Notes under the pieces: model-generated
What the model was told of the DNA's origin: nothing
The model's database searches: none
Seen by the model: only the letters and a program-made list of their open reading frames with translations
Shown: positions 27,637 through 36,135 of the stretch, in pieces
Layout: each line of letters begins with the position of its first letter
Position numbering within the stretch: the stretch's first letter is position 1
Made by a program: the position numbers and the translations under genes
Assembly: GCA_035602155.1 (NCBI GenBank)
Contig: DATNMW010000269.1
Location: 1 to 64,000, forward strand
Length of the DNA stretch: 64,000 nt
Reading direction: 5' to 3'
Origin: Bog-159 sp035602155
GTDB lineage: Bacteria > Acidobacteriota > Terriglobia > Bryobacterales > Bryobacteraceae

Positions 27637-27700
27637 GCAGCCAGTTTACAATGGCGCGCGGCATGCAGATAGGTTGATGCTTGTCCTACGCGGTTGCGCT

Positions 27701-29158
27701 TCACCGGTCGGTGCCGGGCGCCAAACGATAGTCGCCTTGCCCGGTGCGGTCGATGAACGTGAAAAAGCCCTTATGATCGAGGCCCTCCACGCGCCGGTAC
27801 AGCCACATTTCCGCGGCGTAGGGATGCGGCGCGCCCTTGGGGTGGGATTCTATCTCATCCGGCGGGCCGTAGACGATGTACATGTGACCCCGATCGGTCC
27901 GCCAGCCCACGGTGCCAGGCACGCTAAACTGCTGGTTGGCGTACGCGATGCGGCGGTAATGTTCTTCCTTGAAGAGGGGATCGCGGCGCTGCCAGAACTG
28001 CTCGATGAACATTTTCCGCTCCGCATCGGTCGTCAGCCTCTGGAACGCGGCGCTCTCCTGACTGTCGATGATGTAGACGGCCTCTGCATTCAACCACTTG
28101 ACGTAAGGAGAAACCATGGCGCCGTCGGTGTTCGGCTGCGTCGCGGCCGAACCTCGCGAAGGCGGTGCAGCTTGCCAGGCAGCCAGAGTGACCGCGACGA
28201 TTACGATTAGAGCTAAGGCGGCGAACAGCGGCGTCCAAGCGCCACTCGACCTCCTGGGATACAGCAGGCGACGGATGCGTTTCATAAGAACTCCTCCTGT
28301 AGCGGCCACGGCCGTGTCGCGGCCCGGCCAACGATTTTGTTCCAGTGCGGCCAGCGCCACGGCGTAATCGTGCGCACTGCCGCTGGTTGCGACAGCCACA
28401 TCGTCACAACAGTTTTCGCGCTCGGCGCGAATTACGCGGCCCACCCACCAGACCGCGGGATGATAGAACAACAAGCCTTCCACAACCCGCTGCAACAGAT
28501 TCACCAGGTAATCGCAGCGCCGGATGTGCGCCAGCTCATGCGCCAGGATGGCTTCGATCTGTGCCGCGGGAAACCCGGCGAGTTGCCCAATGGGCATCAG
28601 TATGATGGGTCGAAAATGGCCCAGCACCATCGGCACATCCGCTATGCAGGACTCCAATAGCAGGACCGGCCGCGAGACGCGCAATCGGGCACGCAAACGG
28701 GCTAGATCTTTCTGCCATCTTTCGGGCGCGATGCATACGCCCCGCCTGCGCAACCGGGATGCCGCTATCCAGGCAACCAGTTGCCGCAGAGAGAAGATCC
28801 ACACGCCGGCAATCCAGAATGGCGCCAGCCAGGGCGCCATCCCTGCAAAGCGCGAATTCGAAACGTCCAGGGCACCCAGGCCGGACCGCACGTTCCATGC
28901 CGGCAGAGAAGATGCGTGCAGAGTCTGCAGGCCGTAGCCACCCTCAGGCATCAAGTGAAACAGAGTGAGGCCGAATCCGGCCAGCACCGCGGCCATCGCT
29001 ACACAGGCTGCCGCATAGCGTGCGCGCGGCGACCGCGTCGCCGATAACACCGCCCCCAGCGCGGCGGAGATAATCGCACCCTCCCACAAGGAATGCAGCA
29101 GGGTCCAACCGACGGCGCCCGCCAGCGGAGTAGCAACCCAGATTTCGAGGAGCCTCAT
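27701..29158 (-). CDS. M56 (BlaR1-like) membrane metallopeptidase with GWxTD domain
   Basis: 485 residues. The N-terminal half has several membrane segments and the M56 zinc site HELAH (207-211) followed by RRCDYLVNLLQR and RAERENCCDDVAV. A further membrane segment lies near 315-335. The C-terminal periplasmic part (about 350-485) is not a penicillin sensor but a GWxTD domain: YIIDSQESAAFQRLTTDAER, FWQRRDP and GWRTDRGHMYIVYGPPD. The gene overlaps its BlaI-type repressor by four bases. The layout suggests a signal-transducing protease that cleaves BlaI when the GWxTD part senses something. Confidence 0.88.
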   Translation of the reverse strand: MRLLEIWVATPLAGAVGWTLLHSLWEGAIISAALGAVLSATRSPRARYAAACVAMAAVLAGFGLTLFHLMPEGGYGLQTLHASSLPAWNVRSGLGALDVSNSRFAGMAPWLAPFWIAGVWIFSLRQLVAWIAASRLRRRGVCIAPERWQKDLARLRARLRVSRPVLLLESCIADVPMVLGHFRPIILMPIGQLAGFPAAQIEAILAHELAHIRRCDYLVNLLQRVVEGLLFYHPAVWWVGRVIRAERENCCDDVAVATSGSAHDYAVALAALEQNRWPGRDTAVAATGGVLMKRIRRLLYPRRSSGAWTPLFAALALIVIVAVTLAAWQAAPPSRGSAATQPNTDGAMVSPYVKWLNAEAVYIIDSQESAAFQRLTTDAERKMFIEQFWQRRDPLFKEEHYRRIAYANQQFSVPGTVGWRTDRGHMYIVYGPPDEIESHPKGAPHPYAAEMWLYRRVEGLDHKGFFTFIDRTGQGDYRLAPGTDR

Positions 29159-29541
29159 TTCTCCGTCTTCCGGTACTCGTTTAAGAGCGTCCGCATTGCG
29201 TCGAGTTCCTGTTTAGTAGCCTTCCGCGCCGCCAGCGCGCCCATCAGGAGCGCCTTGGCCGAACCGTTGAATGCGCGCTCCAGCAGGTCGCCGGCAAGCT
29301 GCCGCTGGGTCCACTCGCGCGGCCTTGCGGCTTCGTAGATGTGCGCGCGCTCGCTCTCATCGCGCCGGACCAGGCCCTTTTCGGCCATGATCTGCATGAA
29401 TTTGAGTATGGTGCTGTACTGCGCCACACGCCGCCGGCAAATGACGGTGTAGACGTCGCGCACCGTGGCGGGTCCGACGCTCCACAGCACTGTCAGAATT
29501 TCGAGTTCGGCGTCGGTGGGCCGGGGCGGCTCGGCTGCCAT
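29155..29541 (-). CDS. BlaI/MecI/CopY family transcriptional repressor
   Basis: 128 residues with the winged-helix start PTDAELEILTVLWSVGPATV, RDVYTVI, the STILKFMQIMAEKGLVRRDE recognition region and a dimerising helical end. BlaI repressors bind palindromes as dimers and are inactivated by their M56 partner, which is encoded just downstream with an ATGA overlap. A 28-bp palindrome directly before the start is a good operator candidate, so the pair is probably autoregulated. Confidence 0.93.
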   Translation of the reverse strand: MAAEPPRPTDAELEILTVLWSVGPATVRDVYTVICRRRVAQYSTILKFMQIMAEKGLVRRDESERAHIYEAARPREWTQRQLAGDLLERAFNGSAKALLMGALAARKATKQELDAMRTLLNEYRKTEK

Positions 29542-29543
29542 AT

Positions 29544-29571
29544 AGGAAGAGTTTACTAGTAAATTATTCCT
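29544..29571. promoter_or_regulatory. candidate BlaI operator
   Basis: The perfect palindrome TTTACTAGTAAA (29552-29563) is flanked by a second inverted pair AGGAA/TTCCT, giving a 28-bp dyad that starts three bases before the blaI-type ATG. Position and symmetry fit an autoregulatory operator of the TACTAGTA-like kind. Confidence 0.7.
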
Positions 29572-29599
29572 ACGTCAAGAGGGATTTTTGGAGGAGGTC

Positions 29600-29995
29600 C
29601 TACACGTGAAGCAGAGCCACACCGCTCGCGCCCAGCGCCTTCGCGCGCTCCACCAATTTGCCGTCGAAGCTCACGAATTTGGCGCTTTCGCCGTTACTTG
29701 CAAGGTGTAGCGCGTCGGCAAAATCCATACCGGAGGATGCCCATCCCAGTGCTTTGGACACCGCGGCGGGGTCCTCAACGCGCACTCTGGGAAGGCTGGC
29801 GAGCGCCGCGATTGCGGAGCAAAGCCGGCTGCCGCGAAAATGGTACAGGCTCCGCAAGACCCATTCCGTCTCCAGGATGACGGTCTTGGATAGCCATATC
29901 TCTTCAGTTCTGAAGAGCACGGCTGCGCGCGCCGATTGGCGCGCGTCGTCGCCGGTAAGCAGCCGCACAACGACGTTAGTATCGACCGCGATCAC
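29600..29995 (-). CDS. PIN-domain toxin (VapC-like)
   Basis: 131 residues from GTG 29995. The PIN acidic residues are present: IAVDTNVVVRLL (Asp5), VILETEWVL (Glu42), GMDFADALHLA (Asp91 and Asp94) and FVSFDGKLVERA. VapC-type proteins are magnesium-dependent RNases. The start lies inside the end of the AbrB-type antitoxin gene (20-base overlap), the normal antitoxin-toxin order. All key residues appear intact, so this pair may be functional. Confidence 0.88.
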   Translation of the reverse strand: MIAVDTNVVVRLLTGDDARQSARAAVLFRTEEIWLSKTVILETEWVLRSLYHFRGSRLCSAIAALASLPRVRVEDPAAVSKALGWASSGMDFADALHLASNGESAKFVSFDGKLVERAKALGASGVALLHV

Positions 29996-30242
29996 GCCGT
30001 TCCTTCGCTCCCGTCGCGATGGCTTTCTCCATCTGCCGGAGAGTCTTGGCCCTGCCGGTATATTGCAGGCAACCGGCCACATCCTCCAGTCGCGAGGGAG
30101 GCGCTGGCCGCAACGGACGCAGCGCGACTCCGCCGGGCACTTCCTCGACGGCAAACTCGGTCCCGGGACTCCACCCGTGCGCATCCCGAACCGTTTTGGG
30201 CAGGATCACCTGCCCCTTCGTCGACAGCTTTGTGATTTCCAT
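29976..30242 (-). CDS. AbrB/MazE/SpoVT-type antitoxin
   Basis: 88 residues from ATG 30242 (a GTG six bases upstream is also possible). The swapped-hairpin DNA-binding domain is EITKLSTKGQVILPKTVRDA followed by HGWSPGTEFAVEE; the tail LEDVAGCLQYTGRAKT probably wraps the PIN toxin. It should repress its own operon, and an exact direct repeat directly upstream is a suitable binding site. Confidence 0.88.
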   Translation of the reverse strand: MEITKLSTKGQVILPKTVRDAHGWSPGTEFAVEEVPGGVALRPLRPAPPSRLEDVAGCLQYTGRAKTLRQMEKAIATGAKERRDRGRY

Positions 30243-30257
30243 GGCCACAGGACTCTT

Positions 30258-30279
30258 CTTGGTAAGATCTTGGTAAGAT
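30258..30279. promoter_or_regulatory. direct repeat upstream of AbrB/PIN operon
   Basis: Two exact 11-bp copies of CTTGGTAAGAT lie head to tail 16 bases before the antitoxin start. A TATACT string follows at 30282-30287 on the minus strand as a possible -10 box, so a protein bound here would block transcription. Confidence 0.6.
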
Positions 30280-30298
30280 CAGTATAGCATATCGAACA

Positions 30299-31738
30299 TT
30301 ACCGGTTCAATATGTCCTCGATCCACGGCGGCGTCGCTTCAATGAGCCGCCCCAATTCGGGCTCCAGTTCCTCCATTTTGAGCTTCATCTCCCAAGCCAC
30401 CTGGCGATAGCTGAAATGGCCCTTCACGCCGCTACGCACGCGCGAGATGTACTCGGCTTCGGCGAAATCCATCTTGAACAGGAAGCGTCCGCGCGCGCCA
30501 AACGGTAGCAGGTAATGCGCACCGGGCGTGGGCAAACCCTGCATCGCTGCTAGGGCCGTCTCCATGGCCTCCCGATACACCGCCGTGGCGCCGGCCTCTG
30601 CCACCAAGGCAGGTGTGTCGAAACCCAACCGGCCGGAATAGCTTTGCCGATACTTGTGGCAGCGCCGGTGGCGGTGCAGATCGCGATAAGCGCCAATGTC
30701 GATCGCGAAATCGTAGGCATAGAGGCCGCCGTGGAACCCGGCCGCCAGATCGTCGCGCCTGGTGCGGGATTCCAGAGCCGCGTCCAGCACCTCGGCGCGT
30801 TGGGCCGCGCTCCAGTCGCGCGCCATCTCGTAGATCTCGCGAAAAGGCCGGTCCGTCACGGGATAAAGCAGCGTGGCCACGATATCGGCCGCAGTATCGG
30901 TTGGGCGAATCAGGTCGACGCGCGGGGGTTCGCCGCCAGCGGCGCAACGCGGCAGGTTCTGATCGGCCCAGCGGCGGAGGCCGCGTTGCGCGCGCGCGGC
31001 GCTCTCATCCGCCACGGCATGGCGCGCCAGCGTGGGCGCCAGAGGCTCGCGTACAGCGTTCGCATCCCACACGCAATCCGGCTCAGCGGCGCAGGCTTGC
31101 GCGATCTCGTCGCCCACGTCGCGCAATTCCCGGTACTCCGCCGCCTTCAATCGCCGGATCTGCTTTTCCAGGGTCCGGATGCTGGTCACCTGTCCCACGT
31201 TGGTGGGAATGCCCCAGAACAGCAAATAACGCGCCACGTCGAAAGCGCGCGCCGCAAGGTTGCGCCGGTACGCCTCGGGCTTCATCTCGCCGGGGCGCGG
31301 CAGGCGCGCGGCCAGACAATCGAAGGCGCGCGAGTTCACTTGCGCATACGCATCCAGCAGCTTGCGCGCGGCGCCTTGATAGCTTTCGGCCGCATCGCCG
31401 GTCAATTCCGGCGGCGTGATAAACCCGGCGCGCGAGAAATCCTGGTAGCGCGAGGACTTCGCCTGCCCGTCCCAAAGCGGCTCTTCCTCGATCTCGGTGG
31501 CGGCCAGCTCCGAAAGACCTTCAAAGCACAGCACGGTGTGTCCCAGGTCGGCGATGGAAGCGTGGCCGTATTGGAAATAGAAGCTCTCCAGGAACTTTTG
31601 CGAATCGTGGGTGCGCACCCATTCGAGCGACTCGCGGATGGAATCGGGCGAGCGGCTGTAGCGGGCCAGGGCGTAGGCGCATTTTTCCGGCGGCATCGGA
31701 GACACGGAAATCACGCGCTTGGGTTTGGATTCCGGCAT
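30299..31738 (-). CDS. thyX: FAD-dependent thymidylate synthase, long tandem form
   Basis: 479 residues, about twice a classic ThyX, made of two ThyX-like halves. The first has YFQYGHASIADLGHTVLCFE and LWDGQAKSSRYQDFS; the second has DLHRHRRCHKYRQSY in place of the classic R-H-R-x7-S motif, and GVKGHFSYRQVAWEMKLKM. ThyX makes dTMP from dUMP with FAD and methylene-tetrahydrofolate. The long form is a known variant. It is divergent from dut across 24 bases, so the two dUMP/dTMP genes share a regulatory region. Confidence 0.88.
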   Translation of the reverse strand: MPESKPKRVISVSPMPPEKCAYALARYSRSPDSIRESLEWVRTHDSQKFLESFYFQYGHASIADLGHTVLCFEGLSELAATEIEEEPLWDGQAKSSRYQDFSRAGFITPPELTGDAAESYQGAARKLLDAYAQVNSRAFDCLAARLPRPGEMKPEAYRRNLAARAFDVARYLLFWGIPTNVGQVTSIRTLEKQIRRLKAAEYRELRDVGDEIAQACAAEPDCVWDANAVREPLAPTLARHAVADESAARAQRGLRRWADQNLPRCAAGGEPPRVDLIRPTDTAADIVATLLYPVTDRPFREIYEMARDWSAAQRAEVLDAALESRTRRDDLAAGFHGGLYAYDFAIDIGAYRDLHRHRRCHKYRQSYSGRLGFDTPALVAEAGATAVYREAMETALAAMQGLPTPGAHYLLPFGARGRFLFKMDFAEAEYISRVRSGVKGHFSYRQVAWEMKLKMEELEPELGRLIEATPPWIEDILNR

Positions 31739-31762
31739 GAAACAGCTATGATAACGGATTCA

Positions 31763-32194
31763 ATGCGAATTCGAATTCGACGATTGCGGGAAGATGCCAC
31801 GCTGCCGGCTTATGCGCACGGTCCCCAAGAGGATGCCGGCCTGGATTTGCGGGCAGTGGAGGGCGCGGTGTTGGAGCCGGGCGTGCCGCGGCTGGTGGCC
31901 ACGGGCCTCGCGATCGAGTTGCCGCCGGGGTACGAGGCGCAGATTCGCCCTCGCAGCGGCCTGGCCGCGAAGCATGCCATCACGCTGCCGAACAGTCCGG
32001 CGACGATCGACCCGGGCTATCGCGGGGAGATACGCGTGATTCTTCTGAATCTGGGGCGGGAGGCGTACGAGATTCAACCGGGAGACCGAATTGCGCAGAT
32101 GGTGATTGCGCGATATGAAGCGATTGAGTGGCAAGAGGGGGAATTGAACGAATCGCGGCGGGGGGAGGGGGGATTTGGTTCGTCGGGGCGGTGA
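31763..32194 (+). CDS. dut: dUTP diphosphatase
   Basis: 143 residues (an ATG at 31748 would add five). All five dUTPase motifs are readable: EDAGLDLRA, PRSGLAAKHAIT, TIDPGYRGEIRVIL, PGDRIAQMVIARYE and the C-terminal GFGSSGR that closes over the substrate. The trimeric enzyme hydrolyses dUTP to dUMP, the substrate of ThyX, which is encoded divergently next door. Confidence 0.95.
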   Translation: MRIRIRRLREDATLPAYAHGPQEDAGLDLRAVEGAVLEPGVPRLVATGLAIELPPGYEAQIRPRSGLAAKHAITLPNSPATIDPGYRGEIRVILLNLGREAYEIQPGDRIAQMVIARYEAIEWQEGELNESRRGEGGFGSSGR

Positions 32195-32579
32195 GAGCCA
32201 TCCGCTCCGCCGATGGTTCGCAATGAGGACAACTGCCCGGAGGGCGGAACTGAAGGGCATCCAGGCGCTTCGTGCGCCGAGCTTTCTGGGAGCCGGGAAC
32301 CGGCCGCTACAGGTCCCCGATGAAGAAATCGAAAAACGTTCGCCGGTTACCCGCAAGCGGTATGCCGCTAAACCGCGCCGGTCCCTCGAAATCGGGAAAC
32401 ACGTCTTCGGCACCGGCCCCCTTGCGGGCGTGACGGGCGTACTGGTTTCGCGCGCGTACTCGGACTGGCTGGCGGTCGGTGTGACCTATGGCCTGATGCG
32501 GGCGGCTTTAAGCAAAAAGGAATTGGATGCACTCAACTGCCGGCGCCTGAAGTTCAACGCGGCCGAGCAAGGCCAGTAG
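32175..32579 (+). CDS. NusG-like KOW domain protein, degenerate
   Basis: 134 residues overlapping the end of dut by 20 bases. The first about 30 residues are not convincing. From RPLQVPDEEIEKRSPV onwards it resembles the C-terminal part of NusG/RfaH-type antiterminators: IGKHVFGTGPLAGVTGVLVS matches the KOW loop, then LAVGVTYGLMRAALSKKELD. The N-terminal NGN domain that contacts RNA polymerase is absent, so this is either a fragment or a short KOW protein. The true start may be near 32223. Confidence 0.5.
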   Translation: MVRRGGESHPLRRWFAMRTTARRAELKGIQALRAPSFLGAGNRPLQVPDEEIEKRSPVTRKRYAAKPRRSLEIGKHVFGTGPLAGVTGVLVSRAYSDWLAVGVTYGLMRAALSKKELDALNCRRLKFNAAEQGQ

Positions 32580-32582
32580 GCG

Positions 32583-33056
32583 CTACGCCGCGCGGGCCAC
32601 GCGGCGGTATTCCTGTTCCGAAGCGGCGGGCAGTAGAACCCACAAAGTGTAAATTCCGAGAATTGTGCCGAAGGGCATGTGGACCATATTCAAACACGCC
32701 ATCACGATGGCCAAGGTGCGTGCCCAAGGCTCTCGCTGCAGCAGGCCCCAACCGGTAACCAATCCGAGAATGCTGCCGCCCAGTAAAATCCAGCCGACCA
32801 AGGTCAGAATCGCGTGCACGAAGCCGGGCGCCGTCGGCGACAGGAACCACAGGCCGTGCCCCGCGAGGGACAGTAGAATCAAGCCTGGAATCAACTGAAA
32901 CGCCGATAGAGCCAGCCAAAGAATGCCCACCAGCCGGACATGCCCGGCGATTCGGTTGTCGATGGGCATCAGGGGCGTGACACCCGCCGCCTTGCCGCAG
33001 CCTGGACAAAACTTCGCGGAATCGGAAAGCCTGGCGCCGCAACGATCGCAGAACAT
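32583..33056 (-). CDS. zinc-ribbon membrane protein
   Basis: 157 residues from ATG 33056, which follows AGGAGG at ideal spacing. An N-terminal zinc ribbon (MFCDRCGARLSDSAKFCPGC) is followed by three to four membrane segments (LVGILWLALSAFQLIPGLIL, ILTLVGWILLGGSILGLVTG, MPFGTILGIYTLWVLLPAAS). This architecture is common and of unknown function. It converges with the KOW gene and stands alone. Confidence 0.8.
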   Translation of the reverse strand: MFCDRCGARLSDSAKFCPGCGKAAGVTPLMPIDNRIAGHVRLVGILWLALSAFQLIPGLILLSLAGHGLWFLSPTAPGFVHAILTLVGWILLGGSILGLVTGWGLLQREPWARTLAIVMACLNMVHMPFGTILGIYTLWVLLPAASEQEYRRVARAA

Positions 33057-33168
33057 GCTAATCCTCCTCGTTTGCAATTGTAGGATACCGCAGTGCGCGG
33101 GGGATTGTTCCCGGAAAGTCGAGGGCTTCTTGAAATGGCAAGCCCGTACCGAACGGCGGCAGGCTCCC

Positions 33169-34263
33169 TCACGGTTGCGAGATCAGCGCACGCACAGCAA
33201 GCGCCGATGCGATCAACGGATCGTCTTCTTTAACCAGATTCTCCGCGTTAGCCCAGGAACCATCGGCTCTTTGGGTCCGTCGCAAGCTGTCCGCCACGCG
33301 CGCCCCGCCATCCAGGTGGAGCGCGCGAAACGCCTGGCTGCTGGCGGCCGAGGAGTAGAAAGCCAGACCGCGGGGCCAGCGCTGGTAGGCTGGGCCGACG
33401 AAACCGGGGACATCCATGTCGCGATGATGGCCCGTCAACCACCGTGCGGCAGCTACAATCCGCGGATCGCTGGACGGCCGGCCCGTTGCCAGCAGCGCCA
33501 GAATGCCATCGGCGGTGGTAGTGCCGTAGCTGCGGAAATGCGTGCCGTCGTGGCCGGCCTTGTTGGTATCGAACTCGGTGGTCGAGAAGAAGAAGCCGCC
33601 ATCGCCGCCGTCTTGCGCACGCCGCGGATCGTAGTTCTGGCAGCGTTCCACGAAGACGCGCGCGCACGCGAAGACCGGGTCGGCGTCCGGAACTCCGGCG
33701 GCGCGTAGCGCTTCAAGAACATGCCTGGTCATGGACAGGTCCACGTGCCCCGTGAGCGGCTTGGTGCGCCGTTCGCCGCCCATACCCCACGCGCCATACA
33801 CCGGGTCCTGGCGATCCCAGCCGTTCTGTTCCGTGAATTGTTGGCCGCGCAAATACGCGACCATGGGCCGGATCTGCTCTTCCCACCCTGCTTCCCGTGC
33901 CCGGCAGAGCGCGCTCACGGCAAGAGCTGTCGCGTAATTGGGGTAGTCCGGAATGCCGGGATCGTTCATTCCGAGCGCGCCATCCGCTCGCGTATGCTCC
34001 CGGATAAATGCGATGGCCGAGCCGGCCTTAGCGCGCGGCAGCGGGTAGACGCTCTCCGGCACATCGAGCACCGCCTCCAGCACGAATGGCGTAAGCGACT
34101 GCCCGGAGCGTAGCAGGCCATAGGTGTGGCTGTGCCAGCCGCCATCGCCGGCCTGCTGCCGCCACAGGTACGCCGCCGCTCTGGCGAGGGCCGGCGGCTG
34201 TGGGTCTACACAGCCGGTTTGCGCCAGCAGCAACAGCCCAACCCAATATCGCGCGGCCATCAT
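33169..34263 (-). CDS. prenyltransferase/squalene-cyclase-like repeat protein, lipoprotein
   Basis: 364 residues. The N-terminus MMAARYWVGLLLLAQTGC looks like a lipoprotein signal with Cys at 18. The body has repeated alpha-toroid motifs: AAAYLWRQQAGDGGWHSHTY, FIREHTRADGALG, YLRGQQFTEQNGWDRQD and DSLRRTQRADGSWANAE. Such folds occur in terpene cyclases and complement-like proteins; no D-x-D-D cyclase motif is evident, so catalysis is doubtful. The start overlaps the upstream gene's stop by four bases (ATGA), making a two-gene unit of related proteins. Confidence 0.8.
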   Translation of the reverse strand: MMAARYWVGLLLLAQTGCVDPQPPALARAAAYLWRQQAGDGGWHSHTYGLLRSGQSLTPFVLEAVLDVPESVYPLPRAKAGSAIAFIREHTRADGALGMNDPGIPDYPNYATALAVSALCRAREAGWEEQIRPMVAYLRGQQFTEQNGWDRQDPVYGAWGMGGERRTKPLTGHVDLSMTRHVLEALRAAGVPDADPVFACARVFVERCQNYDPRRAQDGGDGGFFFSTTEFDTNKAGHDGTHFRSYGTTTADGILALLATGRPSSDPRIVAAARWLTGHHRDMDVPGFVGPAYQRWPRGLAFYSSAASSQAFRALHLDGGARVADSLRRTQRADGSWANAENLVKEDDPLIASALAVRALISQP

Positions 34264-35462
34264 TTTCCGTTCGCGCCGGCAACCGCGACGCCTGGCTCGC
34301 GATCCACCACCAGCATCAGGATGGCCGCGCTGGTCACCGCCACCCGGCCCGTGATGCAGTGGTGCCCGGCCCATGTGCCATCCTCGTTCTGCATGGTCAA
34401 CAGCTTTGCCGTCATCTCTCGATTCCACTTGTGCCATGGCTCGCCGCCGGCGCGGTGCAGGCTGTCGCTGATGTTCAGATAGGAGAAGAATTCCTCGCCG
34501 CCAATCGACCCGAAGCCGGCCACGAAGCGCGGATCGGAAAGCTCCTTCTCGATGGCGCCGATCGCCGCGGCATTCTTCTTCCGATCCGCCTCGGTGCGGC
34601 TGAGCTGCTCCATTTCCTGGGCGCGTTTGTAGAGCGGAACTCCGGCCGATACGGCGGACGTCTCTGCGAACGAGGAGGGACCCCCAACTGCGAAGCTCCG
34701 GGCAGAGTCGCGGGAAACGATCCCTCCGGCTCCTACAGGGCCAGCGGAAGCCACCGGTGGCGCGGCAGTATACACCTCCACTCTGGCCATCGCCGTCGGC
34801 GCTACCGCCACACCCTTGGCCTGGGCGGCGTACAGACTCTGCGACGCCAGGGAAGTGCCCAGAATGGGCGCCCACCCGCCGGCTACATTCCAGCTTCCAT
34901 CCTTAAGCTGATTCTTCTCGATCTTCGCGACACACTTCTCCAGGCTCCTGCGCACTCTCAGGTTGGCTTGCGCGTCGCCCATCCGGCCATCCAGTTCGGC
35001 CAGCACCTTGGAGGTAAGGAATGTGTCGATGTATGGCCCCAGCTTGCGCTGGATCTGCGTGCCCATCACATCCGTTACCGCCAGTCCTTCGGCTGGGCTT
35101 TTATCCACGTGCGCCAAGATAAACCGTACGGCGCGCTGCACGGATTCCCGGTAGGGACCGCTGGTTGGCGTGCTGCCTGCGTGCAGCAACGCGTCGGCGG
35201 CTACGGCGGTATTGGCGACATCGTTGCCGGTCGATTCCAGGCGCTCCCCGTTTCTCACATATGAGGTTTCGCCGCCATCCTGGCCCCATCCTCCATCTTT
35301 TCCCTGAACCGACACCAGCCATTTCTCGCCTTTCGCGACCGCCTGTGCGACGGGATCGTTCTTGGATGGGGTCTTCTCACGAGAGAGATTGGTTTCGGCA
35401 TAGACGCATATGGCTATCGCCGCTATGCCGGTTGCAAGCACACGTATCCTGTTCGATCTCAT
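34260..35462 (-). CDS. prenyltransferase/squalene-cyclase-like repeat protein, exported
   Basis: 400 residues with an N-terminal signal-like segment (VLATGIAAIAICVYAETN). Alpha-toroid repeats are readable (KGEKWLVSVQGKDGGWGQDG, KIEKNQLKDGSWNVAGGW, KLLTMQNEDGTWAGHHCITG), interrupted by a low-complexity Ala/Gly/Ser region near 240-280. No catalytic Asp motif is seen. It precedes and overlaps the lipoprotein of the same fold, and the two may form a heteromer in the periplasm. The role is unknown. Confidence 0.78.
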   Translation of the reverse strand: MRSNRIRVLATGIAAIAICVYAETNLSREKTPSKNDPVAQAVAKGEKWLVSVQGKDGGWGQDGGETSYVRNGERLESTGNDVANTAVAADALLHAGSTPTSGPYRESVQRAVRFILAHVDKSPAEGLAVTDVMGTQIQRKLGPYIDTFLTSKVLAELDGRMGDAQANLRVRRSLEKCVAKIEKNQLKDGSWNVAGGWAPILGTSLASQSLYAAQAKGVAVAPTAMARVEVYTAAPPVASAGPVGAGGIVSRDSARSFAVGGPSSFAETSAVSAGVPLYKRAQEMEQLSRTEADRKKNAAAIGAIEKELSDPRFVAGFGSIGGEEFFSYLNISDSLHRAGGEPWHKWNREMTAKLLTMQNEDGTWAGHHCITGRVAVTSAAILMLVVDREPGVAVAGANGK

Positions 35463-35708
35463 GGTGGTGTCCTCTCCATCTTTCGTAAATGCTGCAGCGC
35501 GCTCCGGCTATTGATTGGACAGTCGCGCTGGCCGCAAAGTGCCCGGCTACTACGGAATGCCGCGATTGTAGTTTTCCTTCCACCAGTAAGGCGGAATTCG
35601 TCTCTAGAGGTCAAACGCGCCCGAAGGGTCCCTTTGCACAAGCGATTGACTCGGGCGCCTCGACTGGCTGCCGCCGGGGACCTCGATCGCGCTACGATCA
35701 CATTAACC

Positions 35709-36102
35709 GTGAGCACTATTCCCGAATCCGCGTCCTCCGCGAACAAGGTCGCGCACATGCGCCACATGGTAGACCAACTGCATAAGCTCGAAGAGCGCCT
35801 GCGCGAGGGCGGGGGCGCGGCCAAGATCGAGCGGCAGCATCGCGCGGGAAAAATGACCGCGACCAGTATGACGGCGAAGCGCCCGGCCTGAGCTCAGTCA
35901 CCGGCATCGGCAAGATCGAGGGCCGCTACGCCGTCATCATCGCGGGCGACGCCACCGTGAAGGCCGGCTCCTGGTGGCCCGAGACCGTCACCAAGGGTCT
36001 GCGCGCGCAGGAAATCGCGATGCGCAACCGCGTTCCCATCGTCTATTTGGTGGACTCCGCGGGCGTCAACCTGCCGTACCAGGACCGGATTTTTCCCGGC
36101 AC
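35709..36102 (+). pseudogene. 5' fragment of acyl-CoA carboxylase beta gene
   Basis: This is a second copy of the first about 155 codons of the carboxylase gene that starts at 38513. It shares the upstream string CGCGCTACGATCACA, the GTG start and long near-identical runs. It lacks 70 bases after AAAATGACCGCG, which breaks the frame, and homology ends at 36102 after the C-C-G-G-C of the R-I-F-P-G codons. The cargo genes start 34 bases later. It cannot make a carboxylase subunit. Confidence 0.9.
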
Positions 36103-36135
36103 GCAACGAACGCCGTACACTAGTGGAGAGGACAT

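Noticed and set aside
30644..31747. Long plus-strand open frame opposite thyX running into dut
   Set aside because: Only the last part (dut) has family motifs; the rest is antisense to conserved thyX codons.
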